A stretch of DNA of 64,000 nucleotides from positions 21,280-85,279 of the forward strand of contig CAILZB010000081.1 in NCBI GenBank assembly GCA_903838565.1, read 5' to 3'. Source of the DNA: an uncultured beta proteobacterium. Lineage in GTDB: Bacteria > Pseudomonadota > Gammaproteobacteria > Burkholderiales > Burkholderiaceae_C. Of this stretch, positions 1-9,827 are shown in pieces. Position 1 is the stretch's first letter, and each line of letters opens with the position of its first letter. Below the pieces are notes generated by a model. The model was not told where the DNA came from, did no database searches, and worked only from the letters and a program-made list of their open reading frames with translations. The position numbers were made by a program, and so were the translations under genes.

Positions 1-1433
1 CTGGCGCAGTTGGTGCCATTGGCATTGGCAGCCGGGGTGAACGTCAAGCTGCCGAGGCTGGCTGCCGCAATGACCTGACCCGCCGTGACGGAAACACCGC
101 CCAGCGTGAGGCTGCCAGCCGCAGGCAGGCTGTCGATGCGCACACCGCTCAACGTGTCGCCCACATCTACATCGATGAAACCGAAGTCTGCAGATGTCAA
201 GGTGTAGGCGGTATCTTCATTGGTCGTCAGAACCTTGTTGGCTCCCGTGGGCGCATCGTTCACCGCCGTCACGTTGAAGGAGAGCGTGTTCGGGCTAACG
301 GCAAACGCGCCCGACTGATCCTTCACTGAGAAGTCGAAGCTGGTGCAGTTGGCTCCGTTGGCGTTGGCCGCCGGTGTGAAGGTCAAGCCGCCCAGATTAA
401 CCGTCGCTATCACTTGACCGGCGGTGACGGCAACACCACCCAGCGTGAGACTTCCGGCGGTCGGCAGGCTGTCGATGCGCACACCACTCATGCTGTCGCC
501 CACATCCACATCGCTGAAACCAAAGTCCGCAGCACTCAAGGTGTAGGCCGTGTCTTCGTTGGTTGTGACGACCTTGTCGGCTCCGTTCGGCGCGTCGTTG
601 GTATTGGCCACCGTCAGATTAAAACTGCCGCTTACGCTGGCGCCAGCGTTGTCTGTGGCAGTGACCTTGAGGCTTAGGCCGCCGACGTCGCTGTTGGTCG
701 GTGTACCGCTGAATGTTTGGGTCGCACCATTGAAGCGCACCCAGCTTGGCAAGCTGCTGCCGTCGCCCAGAGACGCGGCATACGTCAGCGTGTCGCCGGC
801 ATCCACGTCGGCGAAGGTGTTGCCGGGAATGACGTAGCTCCATGAAGCGTCTTCCGCTGCGCTTTGATCCAACAGCGCCATCGCAACGGTGGGTGCATCA
901 TTCACCGGCGTCACGTCGAAGCTCAAGGTGTTCGGACTGGCCGCAAATGCACCGGCTGAATCCTTCACCGAGAAATCGAGGCTGGCGCAGTTGGCTCCGT
1001 TGGCGTTGGCAGCTGGTGTGAAGGTCAAGCCGCCCAGATTAACCGTCGCTATCACCTGACCGGCGGTGACGGCAACACCACCCAGCGTGAGACTTCCAGC
1101 GGTCGGCAGGCTGTCGATGCGCACGCCGCTCATGCTGTCGCCCACATCCACGTCGGCAAAGTCAAAGTCCGCCGCGCTCAAGCTGTAAGGCGTATCTTCA
1201 TTGGTCGTGACCAGCTTGTCGGCTCCCGTGGGCGCATCGTTCACCGCCGTCACGTTGAAGCTCAGCGTGTTCGGACTGGCATCGAATGCACCGGCCTGAT
1301 CCTTCACCGAGAAACTGAAGCTGGCGTAGTTGACTCCGCTGGCGTTGGCTTCCGGAGTGAACGTCAAGCTGCCGAGGCTGGCCGCGGTAATCACCTGCCC
1401 CCCTGTGACGGCAACACCGCCCAGCGTGAGGCT
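1..1433 (-). repeat. Coding tandem repeats of an RTX/Lap-type adhesin
   Basis: Modules starting SLTLGGV(A/S)VT begin at 1433, 1094, 452 and 113 on the minus strand. The spacings are 339, 642 and 339 bp, that is 113, 214 and 113 residues. The long unit carries an inserted putative-Ig (He_PIG/CADG-like) domain with the motif WVRFNGATQTFSGTP. The segments near 346-500 and 988-1155 are almost identical in DNA, which points to recent duplication or gene conversion. Each module contains TNEDT and DVDVGD motifs like those of calcium-binding cadherin-like modules in secreted adhesins. Confidence 0.8.
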
Positions 1434-3485
1434 GCCCTTGAGCGCGTTGATGGTCTTGGCAAAGTGCTCTGCCGTTTCTGCGTCGAGCGCGCTGGTGGCT
1501 TCGTCGAAGATCAGCACCTTGGGACGCTTGAGCAGGGCGCGCGCAATCGCCAGGCGCTGCTTCTGACCGCCCGACAGGCCGGCGCCGCGCTCGCCGATGG
1601 GCGTCTGGTAGCCCTGCGGCAGGGCTTCGATGGTGGAATGGATCTCGGCCATCTGGCAGGCCTGCACGATCTGCTCGAAGCTGGCGTGCGGGTTGGCCAT
1701 CAGCAGGTTGTCGTAGATGCTGCCGCTGAACAGCATGGTCTCTTGCGGCACCACGCCGAAGGTGACGCGCAGCTCGTTCGCGCTCAGATGCCGGATGTCG
1801 ATGCCGTCGAGCAGGATCCGCCCCTGTGTTGGCGCATAAAAGCCCAGCAGCAGCTTGGCCAGCGTGCTCTTGCCCGAGCCGCTGGGTCCCATCAGGGCAA
1901 TGGTTCGGCCCGGCGCGATGGTGAGCGAGAGGTTCTGGTACAGATAGGGCAAGTCGTCGGCGTAGCGAAACGCCAGTTGGTCGATCACGATGTGCCCGCT
2001 GCCGGCGCTGCGACGGCTGGGCATGACGCTGTAGGGCTCAGCCGGTGCGTTCATCACGTCGCCCAGTCGCTCCACGGCCAGGCTGGCCTGCTGGAACTGC
2101 TGCCACAAACCCACCATGCGCATTAGCGGCTGGCTGAGCTTGCCCGCGAACATCTGAAACGCCACCAGCATGCCGATGGTGAAGACGCTCGCCGCACCCG
2201 ACGCGTCGGTGCCCGGGTGCATCACGATCCAGGCACCCACCAGCAGGATCAAGAGCGTCATGGCCTGCTCCAGCGTGGAGGCGATAACGTTGTAGGTGTT
2301 GCCGATCTGCTTGGTCTTGAAGCCCGAGTGCAGGTAGCTGGCCAGATAGCCCGAGTACTTGGCCTGGAGCTGAGGTTCGAACTGCAGGCTCTTGACGGTC
2401 TCAAAGCCGGCGATGTATTCGGTCAGGAACGCCTGGTTGCGCGCGCCCAGCAAGAACTGTTCGTTCAAGCGCGTTTGAAACACCGGCGCCACCAGCGCCG
2501 ACAACAGCGTGATCAGCGCCAGCATGGCCAGCGCGATCAGTGTGAGCGTGACCGAGTAATAGAACATGATGGCCACCGCCACCAGCAGGAACGGGATGTC
2601 CAGGATCAGCGTGACGGCGGCCGAGCTGACGAACTCGCGGATGGTTTCCACACCGTGCAGGCGCGCGGCCACCACGCCCGTGGGGCGGTGCTGAAAGTAG
2701 CGCGGCGGCAGCTTGAACAGGTGCTCGAACACGGTGGCCGCGAGCACGGCGTCGACGCGGTTGCCGGTGTGCAGCACCAGGTATTGGCGCACCCAGGTGA
2801 GCGTGGCGCTGGCCAGCATGAAGATGCCCATGCCCAGCGCCACGGCGATGAGCGTGCTGTCGGTGCGGTGCACCACCACCTTGTCGATGATGGCCTGGGT
2901 GAACAGCGGCAAGCCCAGCGCCAGCAGTTGCAGCACTAGGCTGGCCCAGAGCACGTCGCGCCAGACGGCCTTGTGCTTGAGCAGTTCGGGGATGAACCAG
3001 GCAAAGCCGAAGTGTCCCGCAGCGCCCGGCTGCGCGCTCGCCGACGCCGCCACGGCATCGGGGTCGCTCACGGCTTCGATCTGGGCTTGCAGCAGCAAGG
3101 CCTGGCCGCCGTAGCGCGCGCCGAAGGCGTCCAGCGTTTCGGTGCTGGGGCTGTTGCTGCCGGCAGGGATCCAGGTGATGCTGTCGGCGCTGGCGCTGAT
3201 CAACAGGCCCAGCGTGGTGTGGCGCTCGGCGTCGTCGTCGCCCTGGTCCGCCGTGCTGAGCAGCAGAAACGCCGGCGCGCGCGTGGCTCCGAATTGCGCT
3301 ACATCAACACTCTCCAGCCTTGCCTGAAAGCCCAAGGCCCGCGCCGCGCTGATCAAGGTCGCGGTGGTGTAGGGCGGCGCAAACTGCTTGAGCAGCAAGC
3401 CCGCATCGAAGGGCTTGCCCTGCAGCGCGCACGCCGACCCCAAAGCCCAGGCCAGATCCCTCGCACTGATGGCATTGCGCTCCAT
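1..3485 (-). CDS. Type I secretion ABC transporter running in frame into Ig/cadherin-like repeats (partial at left edge)
   Basis: Read leftwards from an ATG at 3485, the frame stays open to base 1 (about 1161 codons). Residues 1-130 resemble the catalytically dead C39-like domain of HlyB/LapB-type exporters; I see no active-site cysteine. A transmembrane exporter domain follows. The nucleotide-binding domain has Walker A GPSGSGKST, signature LSGGQKQRLAIARALL and Walker B VLIFDEATSALD. At about residue 684 (base 1434) the protein changes from INALKG directly into SLTLGGVAVTGGQV, the start of repeated Ig/cadherin-like modules with the motif VNDAPTGAD. The H-loop histidine that normally follows the D-loop is therefore missing. 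Such exporters are usually near 720 residues long and sit beside giant repeat adhesins, so this is a deletion fusion or an assembly join between neighbouring genes. The ABC assignment is firm; the gene as drawn is doubtful. Confidence 0.75.
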   Translation of the reverse strand, partial: MERNAISARDLAWALGSACALQGKPFDAGLLLKQFAPPYTTATLISAARALGFQARLESVDVAQFGATRAPAFLLLSTADQGDDDAERHTTLGLLISASADSITWIPAGSNSPSTETLDAFGARYGGQALLLQAQIEAVSDPDAVAASASAQPGAAGHFGFAWFIPELLKHKAVWRDVLWASLVLQLLALGLPLFTQAIIDKVVVHRTDSTLIAVALGMGIFMLASATLTWVRQYLVLHTGNRVDAVLAATVFEHLFKLPPRYFQHRPTGVVAARLHGVETIREFVSSAAVTLILDIPFLLVAVAIMFYYSVTLTLIALAMLALITLLSALVAPVFQTRLNEQFLLGARNQAFLTEYIAGFETVKSLQFEPQLQAKYSGYLASYLHSGFKTKQIGNTYNVIASTLEQAMTLLILLVGAWIVMHPGTDASGAASVFTIGMLVAFQMFAGKLSQPLMRMVGLWQQFQQASLAVERLGDVMNAPAEPYSVMPSRRSAGSGHIVIDQLAFRYADDLPYLYQNLSLTIAPGRTIALMGPSGSGKSTLAKLLLGFYAPTQGRILLDGIDIRHLSANELRVTFGVVPQETMLFSGSIYDNLLMANPHASFEQIVQACQMAEIHSTIEALPQGYQTPIGERGAGLSGGQKQRLAIARALLKRPKVLIFDEATSALDAETAEHFAKTINALKGSLTLGGVAVTGGQVITAASLGSLTFTPEANASGVNYASFSFSVKDQAGAFDASPNTLSFNVTAVNDAPTGADKLVTTNEDTPYSLSAADFDFADVDVGDSMSGVRIDSLPTAGSLTLGGVAVTAGQVIATVNLGGLTFTPAANANGANCASLDFSVKDSAGAFAASPNTLSFDVTPVNDAPTVAMALLDQSAAEDASWSYVIPGNTFADVDAGDTLTYAASLGDGSSLPSWVRFNGATQTFSGTPTNSDVGGLSLKVTATDNAGASVSGSFNLTVANTNDAPNGADKVVTTNEDTAYTLSAADFGFSDVDVGDSMSGVRIDSLPTAGSLTLGGVAVTAGQVIATVNLGGLTFTPAANANGANCTSFDFSVKDQSGAFAVSPNTLSFNVTAVNDAPTGANKVLTTNEDTAYTLTSADFGFIDVDVGDTLSGVRIDSLPAAGSLTLGGVSVTAGQVIAAASLGSLTFTPAANANGTNCA

Positions 3486-3498
3486 GTACCCCCCTGTG

Positions 3499-3524
3499 AC
3501 AACCTCCCCGAAAGGGGATGTTGT
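3499..3524 (-). promoter_or_regulatory. Hairpin in the 5' leader of the ABC transporter gene
   Basis: Arms 3499-3509 and 3514-3524 pair at 10 of 11 positions around a 4-base loop. On the minus strand the hairpin lies 13 bases upstream of the ATG at 3485. A G-rich ribosome-binding tract sits between hairpin and start. The flanking 3525-3560 is AT-rich and may hold the promoter. A role in translation or attenuation is inference. Confidence 0.4.
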
Positions 3525-3654
3525 AATTAATATGATTACATATTCTCACAAGTTGATACATTCAGGCAAGCGCTTTTGCCGGGCGAAGTCCTGCGACCGG
3601 ATAAATGCGTCAGACGGCCTGGTTTCTCCGGAGTGGCGCGGGCGCGCGCCCAAC

Positions 3655-3692
3655 AAAAAGGCCCCGATTCGCCATCGCGGCGAATCGGGGCC
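3655..3692 (-). terminator. Rho-independent terminator, probably of aceA
   Basis: Perfect 14-bp arms at 3660-3673 and 3679-3692 enclose a 5-base loop. On the minus strand the stem is followed by a run of five T (3655-3659). It lies about 215 bases past the aceA stop, and no other minus-strand gene ends nearby. Confidence 0.85.
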
Positions 3693-3743
3693 AGGTGTCT
3701 CCGTGCACCATCCGATCAAGTCGGATGGCTTGGGTGGCGCAGC

Positions 3744-3906
3744 CTAGTACTCCAACCCAGAAATATCGAAACATGAAAGCGCGCCTTCGCACCCATGCCG
3801 TTGTTGCAAATGCTCGCCATAGCCGCCGCTATGTCTGCGCTTTGCGCCTAGGCCTGAGCGCGAATCCATCACTTTCTTTGCGTTCCTCTACTTCTGTGTC
3901 GGAGTA

Positions 3907-3910
<4 letters not shown>
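3744..3910. repeat. 167-bp segment bracketed by a perfect 10-bp inverted repeat at the aceA 3' end
   Basis: The sequence CTAGTACTCC at 3744-3753 returns as its exact reverse complement at 3901-3910. The right copy overlaps the aceA stop codon. The interior (3754-3900) shows no convincing gene. It may be a miniature mobile element, a dispersed intergenic repeat, or a long 3'-UTR structure ahead of the terminator. No target-site duplication is obvious. Confidence 0.45.
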
Positions 3911-5223
<1,313 letters not shown>

Positions 5224-5471
5224 GGTGTCACTCCGTACGTTGGTTGAAAAATTCGCATCAGAAAGCGATGGCGACAGGCTAATTCTAAGTCTTCTATAAG
5301 ACTTGTGAAAATCTTATGTCTTATACAAGAGATAAATTTAACCGTTATTTTTCAATGACTTACGCGAGCAATACCTCTATATGAAATTCAATTTCCTGTA
5401 TCGAGAAATTTTCTTGCGGTGCAACAAATGAATATTTCTTATTGTGAAACCTGTATTTTGCACAGCGGAAT
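5224..5471. promoter_or_regulatory. aceA upstream region with nested palindromes
   Basis: This AT-rich gap holds the aceA promoter. Bases 5287-5304 form the palindrome AAGTCTT-N4-AAGACTT. The half-site TATAAGAC (5295-5302) recurs inverted at 5318-5325 after 15 bases. These are good operator candidates for a regulator of the glyoxylate shunt, but I cannot name the protein. No gene was seen here. Confidence 0.5.
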
Positions 5472-6803
5472 TTAAAACGCGACCGCGTAGCGCTGCAGTT
5501 CCCAGTCGCTCACCTGGGTGGCGTAAGCGTCCCACTCGGCGTTCTTGATCTGCAGGAACTCGTCGCAAAAGGCGGTTCCTACCAGCTCGCGCAGCACGGT
5601 GTCGGACTGCAGCGCATCGAGCGCGGCGCGCAGGTCACGCGGCAGTTGCGCCGGCATCGCACCACCGGCGGCGCGGTGTTCGTACAGGTCGCCGTTGCAG
5701 GCAGGCGGTGCCGCCAAATCTTGGTCGATGCCACGCATGCCCGCAGCCAGCGTGGCGGCGATGGCTGCATAGACGTTGCACGACGGATCAGGCAGACGCC
5801 ACTCCATGCGCTCGGCGACGGTGCGGACCAGGCAGGTGCGGTTGTTGTAGCCCAGGGACTTCCACACCGGCGACCAGGTCGTGCCCGAGATACTGCTGCT
5901 CGCGGCGAGACGCTTGTAGCTGCTGACCGTGGGCGCACACAGGGCGCTCAAGGCGTCGGCGTGCTGCAGCAAGCCTGCGGCAAAGGCATAGCCCTGCGGA
6001 CTCAGACCCAAGGGGTCGCTGGCCTGCGCAAACACCGGCTGTCCCTGCGCGTCGGTGATGCTCAGGTGGAAATGCAAGCCACTGCCCGGCGCGTGCGCCA
6101 GCGGCTTGGGCATGCAGCTGAAGTACTGACCATGACGCTGGGCCACGGCGTGCGCTGCGAGCTTGAACAGCATGAAGCGGTCGGCCGCGGCCAGCGCTTC
6201 GTCAAACCGATAGTTGATTTCGTACTGGCCGTTGGCGTCTTCGTGATCGATCTGCTGCAGATCAAAGCCCAAGGCCTCCAGCGTCTGACGCATGTCGTCC
6301 AGGAAGGCCTGATTGCGGATGATGGACTTGAGATCGTAAGACGGCTTGTCCAGGTTGTCGGCCCCATCGCCCACGATCCAGTGGCCTTGCGCGTCCTGGC
6401 GCAGCACGAAGAACTCGGGCTCGATGCCGACCCAGAGTTTCCAGCCGCGCGCGGCAAGCTTGTCGACCTGGCGCCGCAGCAACTGGCGCGAGCAGGTGTC
6501 CAGCGGCGCGCCGCCGGCAAAGCCGTCGCACACCGCGTGCGCCACGCCCGGCATGAAGGGCAAGGCGCGCAGGCTCTCCAACTGCACGCGGCCATAGTAT
6601 TCGCTGCGCTCGCCATAGCGCGGCAGGCCCGTGCCCCAGATGCTGGGCCCGGAAAAACCGGCACCGACCTCGACCCAATCCTTCAGGGTGCGCAGCGGCA
6701 CGAGCTTGCCCTTGGCCACGCCGTGGATGTCGCAGAACTGCGTCAGCACCGAGTGGATGCCCTGCGCGCTCAGGCGCTCGATGGTGGATTGGATGGTGGT
6801 CAT
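5472..6803 (-). CDS. Glutamine synthetase-family ligase (type III / GlnT-like)
   Basis: A 443-residue ATP-dependent ligase that should join an amine to the gamma-carboxyl of glutamate. The beta-grasp domain starts FCDIHGVAKGKLVPL. The catalytic domain shows GIEPEFFVL, YEINYRFDEAL, GSGLHFHLS and WRLPDPSCNVYAAIAATLA, with acidic and histidine metal ligands in the expected places. It is clearly divergent from the two PuuA-like paralogues at 17241 and 21779. Its start lies 9 bases after the gabT stop, so the two are probably cotranscribed. The amine substrate is uncertain: ammonia, methylamine, ethanolamine or a polyamine. The last is favoured by context only. Confidence 0.8.
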   Translation of the reverse strand: MTTIQSTIERLSAQGIHSVLTQFCDIHGVAKGKLVPLRTLKDWVEVGAGFSGPSIWGTGLPRYGERSEYYGRVQLESLRALPFMPGVAHAVCDGFAGGAPLDTCSRQLLRRQVDKLAARGWKLWVGIEPEFFVLRQDAQGHWIVGDGADNLDKPSYDLKSIIRNQAFLDDMRQTLEALGFDLQQIDHEDANGQYEINYRFDEALAAADRFMLFKLAAHAVAQRHGQYFSCMPKPLAHAPGSGLHFHLSITDAQGQPVFAQASDPLGLSPQGYAFAAGLLQHADALSALCAPTVSSYKRLAASSSISGTTWSPVWKSLGYNNRTCLVRTVAERMEWRLPDPSCNVYAAIAATLAAGMRGIDQDLAAPPACNGDLYEHRAAGGAMPAQLPRDLRAALDALQSDTVLRELVGTAFCDEFLQIKNAEWDAYATQVSDWELQRYAVAF

Positions 6804-6812
6804 GGGTTCGAA

Positions 6813-8105
6813 CTATGCGCTGGCCAAAACGTCTTCGATGATGTCCAGTGCTTCGGCAAACACCTCATCTTCGATCGTCAGCGGAAACAGGAAGCGGATC
6901 ACGTTGGCGTAGACGCCGCAGGTCAGCAGCAGCAGGCCTTTCTTCAGCGCCGCCTGCTGCACCCGCTTGGTGAAGTCGGCGTCGGGCTGGCCTGTGGCCG
7001 GATCGACCAATTCGCAAGCCACCATCGCGCCCAGCCCGCGCACATCGCTGATGCGCGGCTGCTTGGTGCGAACGGCGTTCAGGCGCGCCAGCAACTGGTC
7101 GCCCAGACGCTTGGCGCGCTGGGGCAATTGTTCTTCGGCCATCACCTCCAGCACCGCCAGCGACGCCGCCACGGCCAGCGGATTGCCCGCGTACGTGCCG
7201 CCCAGGCCGCCGGGATGCGGCGCGTCCATGATGGCGGTCTTGCCCACCACGGCGGAGAGCGTCATGCCGCCGGCCAGGCTCTTGGCCAGCACCATGATGT
7301 CGGGCGACACGCCGAAGTGCTCCAGCGCGAACATCTTGCCGGTGCGGGCAAAGCCGGTCTGCACTTCGTCGGCAATCATCACGATGCCGTGCTGGTCGCA
7401 GAGTTCACGCAGCCACTGCACGGCCTCGGGCTGGATCACGTTGAAACCGCCCTCGCCCTGCACCGGCTCGAAGATGATCGCCGCCACGCGGCTGGGCTCG
7501 ATGTCGCACTTGAAGAGCTGTTCCATCGCGTGTTTTGTCGCATCCAGGGATGCTCCACGTGCCGGATACGGCACGTGGTAGATCTCGGGTGGGAACGGAC
7601 CAAAGCCGGCCTTGTAGGGCTGAACCTTGCCGGTGAGCGACACGGCAAACAGGCTGCGTCCATGAAAGGCGCCGCCAAAGGCGATGACGCCGCCGCGCCC
7701 GGTGGAGGAGCGTGCGATCTTGACGGCGTTTTCCACGGCTTCAGCGCCGGTGGAGAAGAACGCCGTCTTGCGCGCACCGGTGATGGGGACGATGGCGTTG
7801 ATGCGCTCGGCCAGTTGCACATATTCAGCATAGGGCACGACCTGGTAGCAGCTGTGCGTGAAGCGTTGCAACTGCGCGGCAATGGCGGCCTGCACCTTGG
7901 GATGCACGTGGCCGGTGTTGAGCACGGCGATGCCGCCGGCGAAGTCGATGAAGCGGCGGCCCTCGATGTCCCAGAACTCGGCGTTCTTGGCGTGGTCGAT
8001 GAAGAAATCGCCCATCACGGCGACGCCGCGCGGCGTGGCGGCCAGGCGGCGGGCGTGCCACTCGGCGTTGGTGGCGGGGGTCTTGGTGTTCATAGCGGTA
8101 TCCAT
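6813..8105 (-). CDS. gabT: 4-aminobutyrate aminotransferase
   Basis: A class III PLP aminotransferase converting GABA and 2-oxoglutarate to succinic semialdehyde and glutamate. It shows FFSTGAEAVENAVKIAR, AFGGAFHGRSL, IADEVQTGFARTG and the PLP lysine in MVLAKSLAGGM. I chose the ATG at 8105 (430 aa) because a GAAGGA site lies 9-10 bases upstream; an in-frame ATG at 8123 also exists. It follows the aldehyde dehydrogenase by 27 bases and precedes the GS-like ligase by 9, forming a three-gene unit at the end of the polyamine route. A putrescine or 5-aminovalerate aminotransferase role cannot be excluded. Confidence 0.88.
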   Translation of the reverse strand: MDTAMNTKTPATNAEWHARRLAATPRGVAVMGDFFIDHAKNAEFWDIEGRRFIDFAGGIAVLNTGHVHPKVQAAIAAQLQRFTHSCYQVVPYAEYVQLAERINAIVPITGARKTAFFSTGAEAVENAVKIARSSTGRGGVIAFGGAFHGRSLFAVSLTGKVQPYKAGFGPFPPEIYHVPYPARGASLDATKHAMEQLFKCDIEPSRVAAIIFEPVQGEGGFNVIQPEAVQWLRELCDQHGIVMIADEVQTGFARTGKMFALEHFGVSPDIMVLAKSLAGGMTLSAVVGKTAIMDAPHPGGLGGTYAGNPLAVAASLAVLEVMAEEQLPQRAKRLGDQLLARLNAVRTKQPRISDVRGLGAMVACELVDPATGQPDADFTKRVQQAALKKGLLLLTCGVYANVIRFLFPLTIEDEVFAEALDIIEDVLASA

Positions 8106-8132
8106 GTTGATTCGTCCTTCCATTGTGTGACT

Positions 8133-9620
8133 TTAAACCGGGCTGTCGATGCGGATCCACGTGGTCTTGGTTTCGGTGTACTTGTCAAAGGCGTGCAGCG
8201 ACTTGTCGCGGCCCACGCCACTTTGCTTGAAGCCGCCAAAGGGCACGGTGATGTCGTCCTCATCGTACTGGTTCACGTGCACGGTGCCGGCACGCAGCGC
8301 GCGCGCCACGCCGTGTGCCTTGTTGATGTCGCGCGTCCACACCGCCGCCTGCAACCCGTAGACGCTGGCGTTGGCTTGGCGCACCACGTCGGCGGCGTCG
8401 GTGAATGACAGCACCGACAGCACCGGTCCGAAGATCTCCTCGCGCGCAATCGTCATTTCGTTCTTCACGCCGTCGAAGATGGTCGGCTGCACATAGCAGC
8501 CGCCGCTGGCGATCAGTGCCTGCTCGCCGCCGGCGAGCAACTTCGCGCCCTCGCTCTTGCCCAGTTCGATGTAGCGCAGCACCGAGTTCATCTGCGTCTT
8601 GTCCACGATCGCACCCATGACGGTGGAAGGGTCCAGCGGATTGGCCGGAGCGTAGCCGGGCACCAGCGCCAGCGCCTTTTCCAGAAACGCCTCCTTGATG
8701 CTCGCTTCCACGTACAGGCGCGAAGGCGCGTTGCAGCTTTCGCCCTGGTTGAAGAAGATGCTGCCGATGGCGGCTTCGACCGCGCGGTCCAGGTTCGGGC
8801 AATCGGCAAAGACAATGTTGGGCGACTTGCCGCCGAGCTCGGTCCAGGCGCGTTTCAGGTTGCTCTGCCCGGCCATGACGTGGATCTGCTTGCCCACGCG
8901 GGTGGAGCCCGTGAAGGCGATGCAGTCCACGTCCATGTGCAGCGCCAGTGGTGAACCGGCTTCCGGACCAAAGCCCGGCACCACGTTGAAGACACCGGCG
9001 GGGATGCCCGCTTCGAGCGCGAGTTCGGCCAGGCGCAGCGCCGTGAGCGGCGACTTCTCGCTGGGCTTGAGCACGACCGAGTTGCCTGCGGCCAGCGCCG
9101 GCGCGATCTTCCACGCGGCCATGATCATGGGGTAATTCCAGGGGACGATGACGCCGACGACGCCCACGGGCTCGCGCGTGATCAGCGCCAGCCCGGTGCT
9201 GGCCGTGGGTGCGATTTCGTCGTAGATCTTGTCCACGGCTTCGCCATACCAGCGCAGGCAGTTGGCCGCGCTGTTCACGTCCACGGCGCGCGCGTACTTC
9301 ACCGGTTTGCCCATGTCCAGGGTCTCGGTCAGCGCGAGTTCGTCTGCGTGTTTGAGCAGCTGATCGGCAAAGGCGATCATGATGCGCTTGCGCTGCGCCG
9401 GCGCCAGGCCGCGCCAACGCTTGTCTTCGAAGGTGGCGCGGGCTGCGGCGACAGCGTCGTCCACATCGGCCTGCTCGCAGCGTGCCACCTGCGTCAGCAC
9501 CCGGCCATCGACCGGCGAGATGCAGTCGAAGGTGGCGCCGCTCTTGGCGGAGCGGCGTGCACCGTTGATGAGCGCGCGGCCATCAAATTGGAGTTCTCTG
9601 TGCGCGGTAAAAGAGTTCAT
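8133..9620 (-). CDS. puuC: Aldehyde dehydrogenase, PuuC-like
   Basis: A NAD(P)-dependent dehydrogenase of 495 residues. It probably oxidises gamma-glutamyl-gamma-aminobutyraldehyde or 4-aminobutanal. Visible motifs are VIVPWNYPMIMAAWKIAPAL, FTGSTRVGKQI, the general-base glutamate in WTELGGKSPN and the catalytic cysteine in NQGESCNAPSRLY. The frame opens earlier, at 9668, but the ATG at 9620 has a GGAG site 7 bases upstream and fits the family N-terminus. It leads the gabT unit. Substrate is inferred from the surrounding Puu, Spu and Pot genes. Confidence 0.85.
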   Translation of the reverse strand: MNSFTAHRELQFDGRALINGARRSAKSGATFDCISPVDGRVLTQVARCEQADVDDAVAAARATFEDKRWRGLAPAQRKRIMIAFADQLLKHADELALTETLDMGKPVKYARAVDVNSAANCLRWYGEAVDKIYDEIAPTASTGLALITREPVGVVGVIVPWNYPMIMAAWKIAPALAAGNSVVLKPSEKSPLTALRLAELALEAGIPAGVFNVVPGFGPEAGSPLALHMDVDCIAFTGSTRVGKQIHVMAGQSNLKRAWTELGGKSPNIVFADCPNLDRAVEAAIGSIFFNQGESCNAPSRLYVEASIKEAFLEKALALVPGYAPANPLDPSTVMGAIVDKTQMNSVLRYIELGKSEGAKLLAGGEQALIASGGCYVQPTIFDGVKNEMTIAREEIFGPVLSVLSFTDAADVVRQANASVYGLQAAVWTRDINKAHGVARALRAGTVHVNQYDEDDITVPFGGFKQSGVGRDKSLHAFDKYTETKTTWIRIDSPV

Positions 9621-9723
9621 GCAATGCTCCAAGACTGGACTATTCCTGTTCAACCAAAGTGGCTCCATGCGTCACCACAAATGCAAACGGGGGGCATTGC
9701 TGCCGCCCCGTTGCACGAATTTT

Positions 9724-9799
9724 GTAGGTCGGGTTAGCCCTCGGGGGCGTAACCCGACCTGAGGCAAGCGTCGGGTTACGCTGCGCTAACCCGACCTAC
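9724..9799. repeat. REP-like intergenic palindrome
   Basis: Perfect 14-bp inverted arms at 9724-9737 and 9786-9799, with a further internal copy of the ACCCGACCT core at 9749-9760. A partial copy lies at 17146-17176. This type of repeat (core GTAGGTCGGGTTA) is scattered between genes in many proteobacteria. It sits between the dehydrogenase start and the porin stop. Confidence 0.8.
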
Positions 9800-9827
9800 G
9801 CACTGACCCGGCCGACGGGCTTGTCGC

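Noticed and set aside
5646..8408. A 920-codon plus-strand open frame
   Set aside because: It lies antisense to the GS-like and gabT genes and extends into the aldehyde dehydrogenase gene. The translation is rich in R, H, A, G and Q with no domain, as expected for the complement of high-GC genes.
9724..9799. Possible operator for the dehydrogenase operon
   Set aside because: The core matches a widespread REP-like repeat and recurs in part at 17146; it sits at a gene end as much as a gene start.
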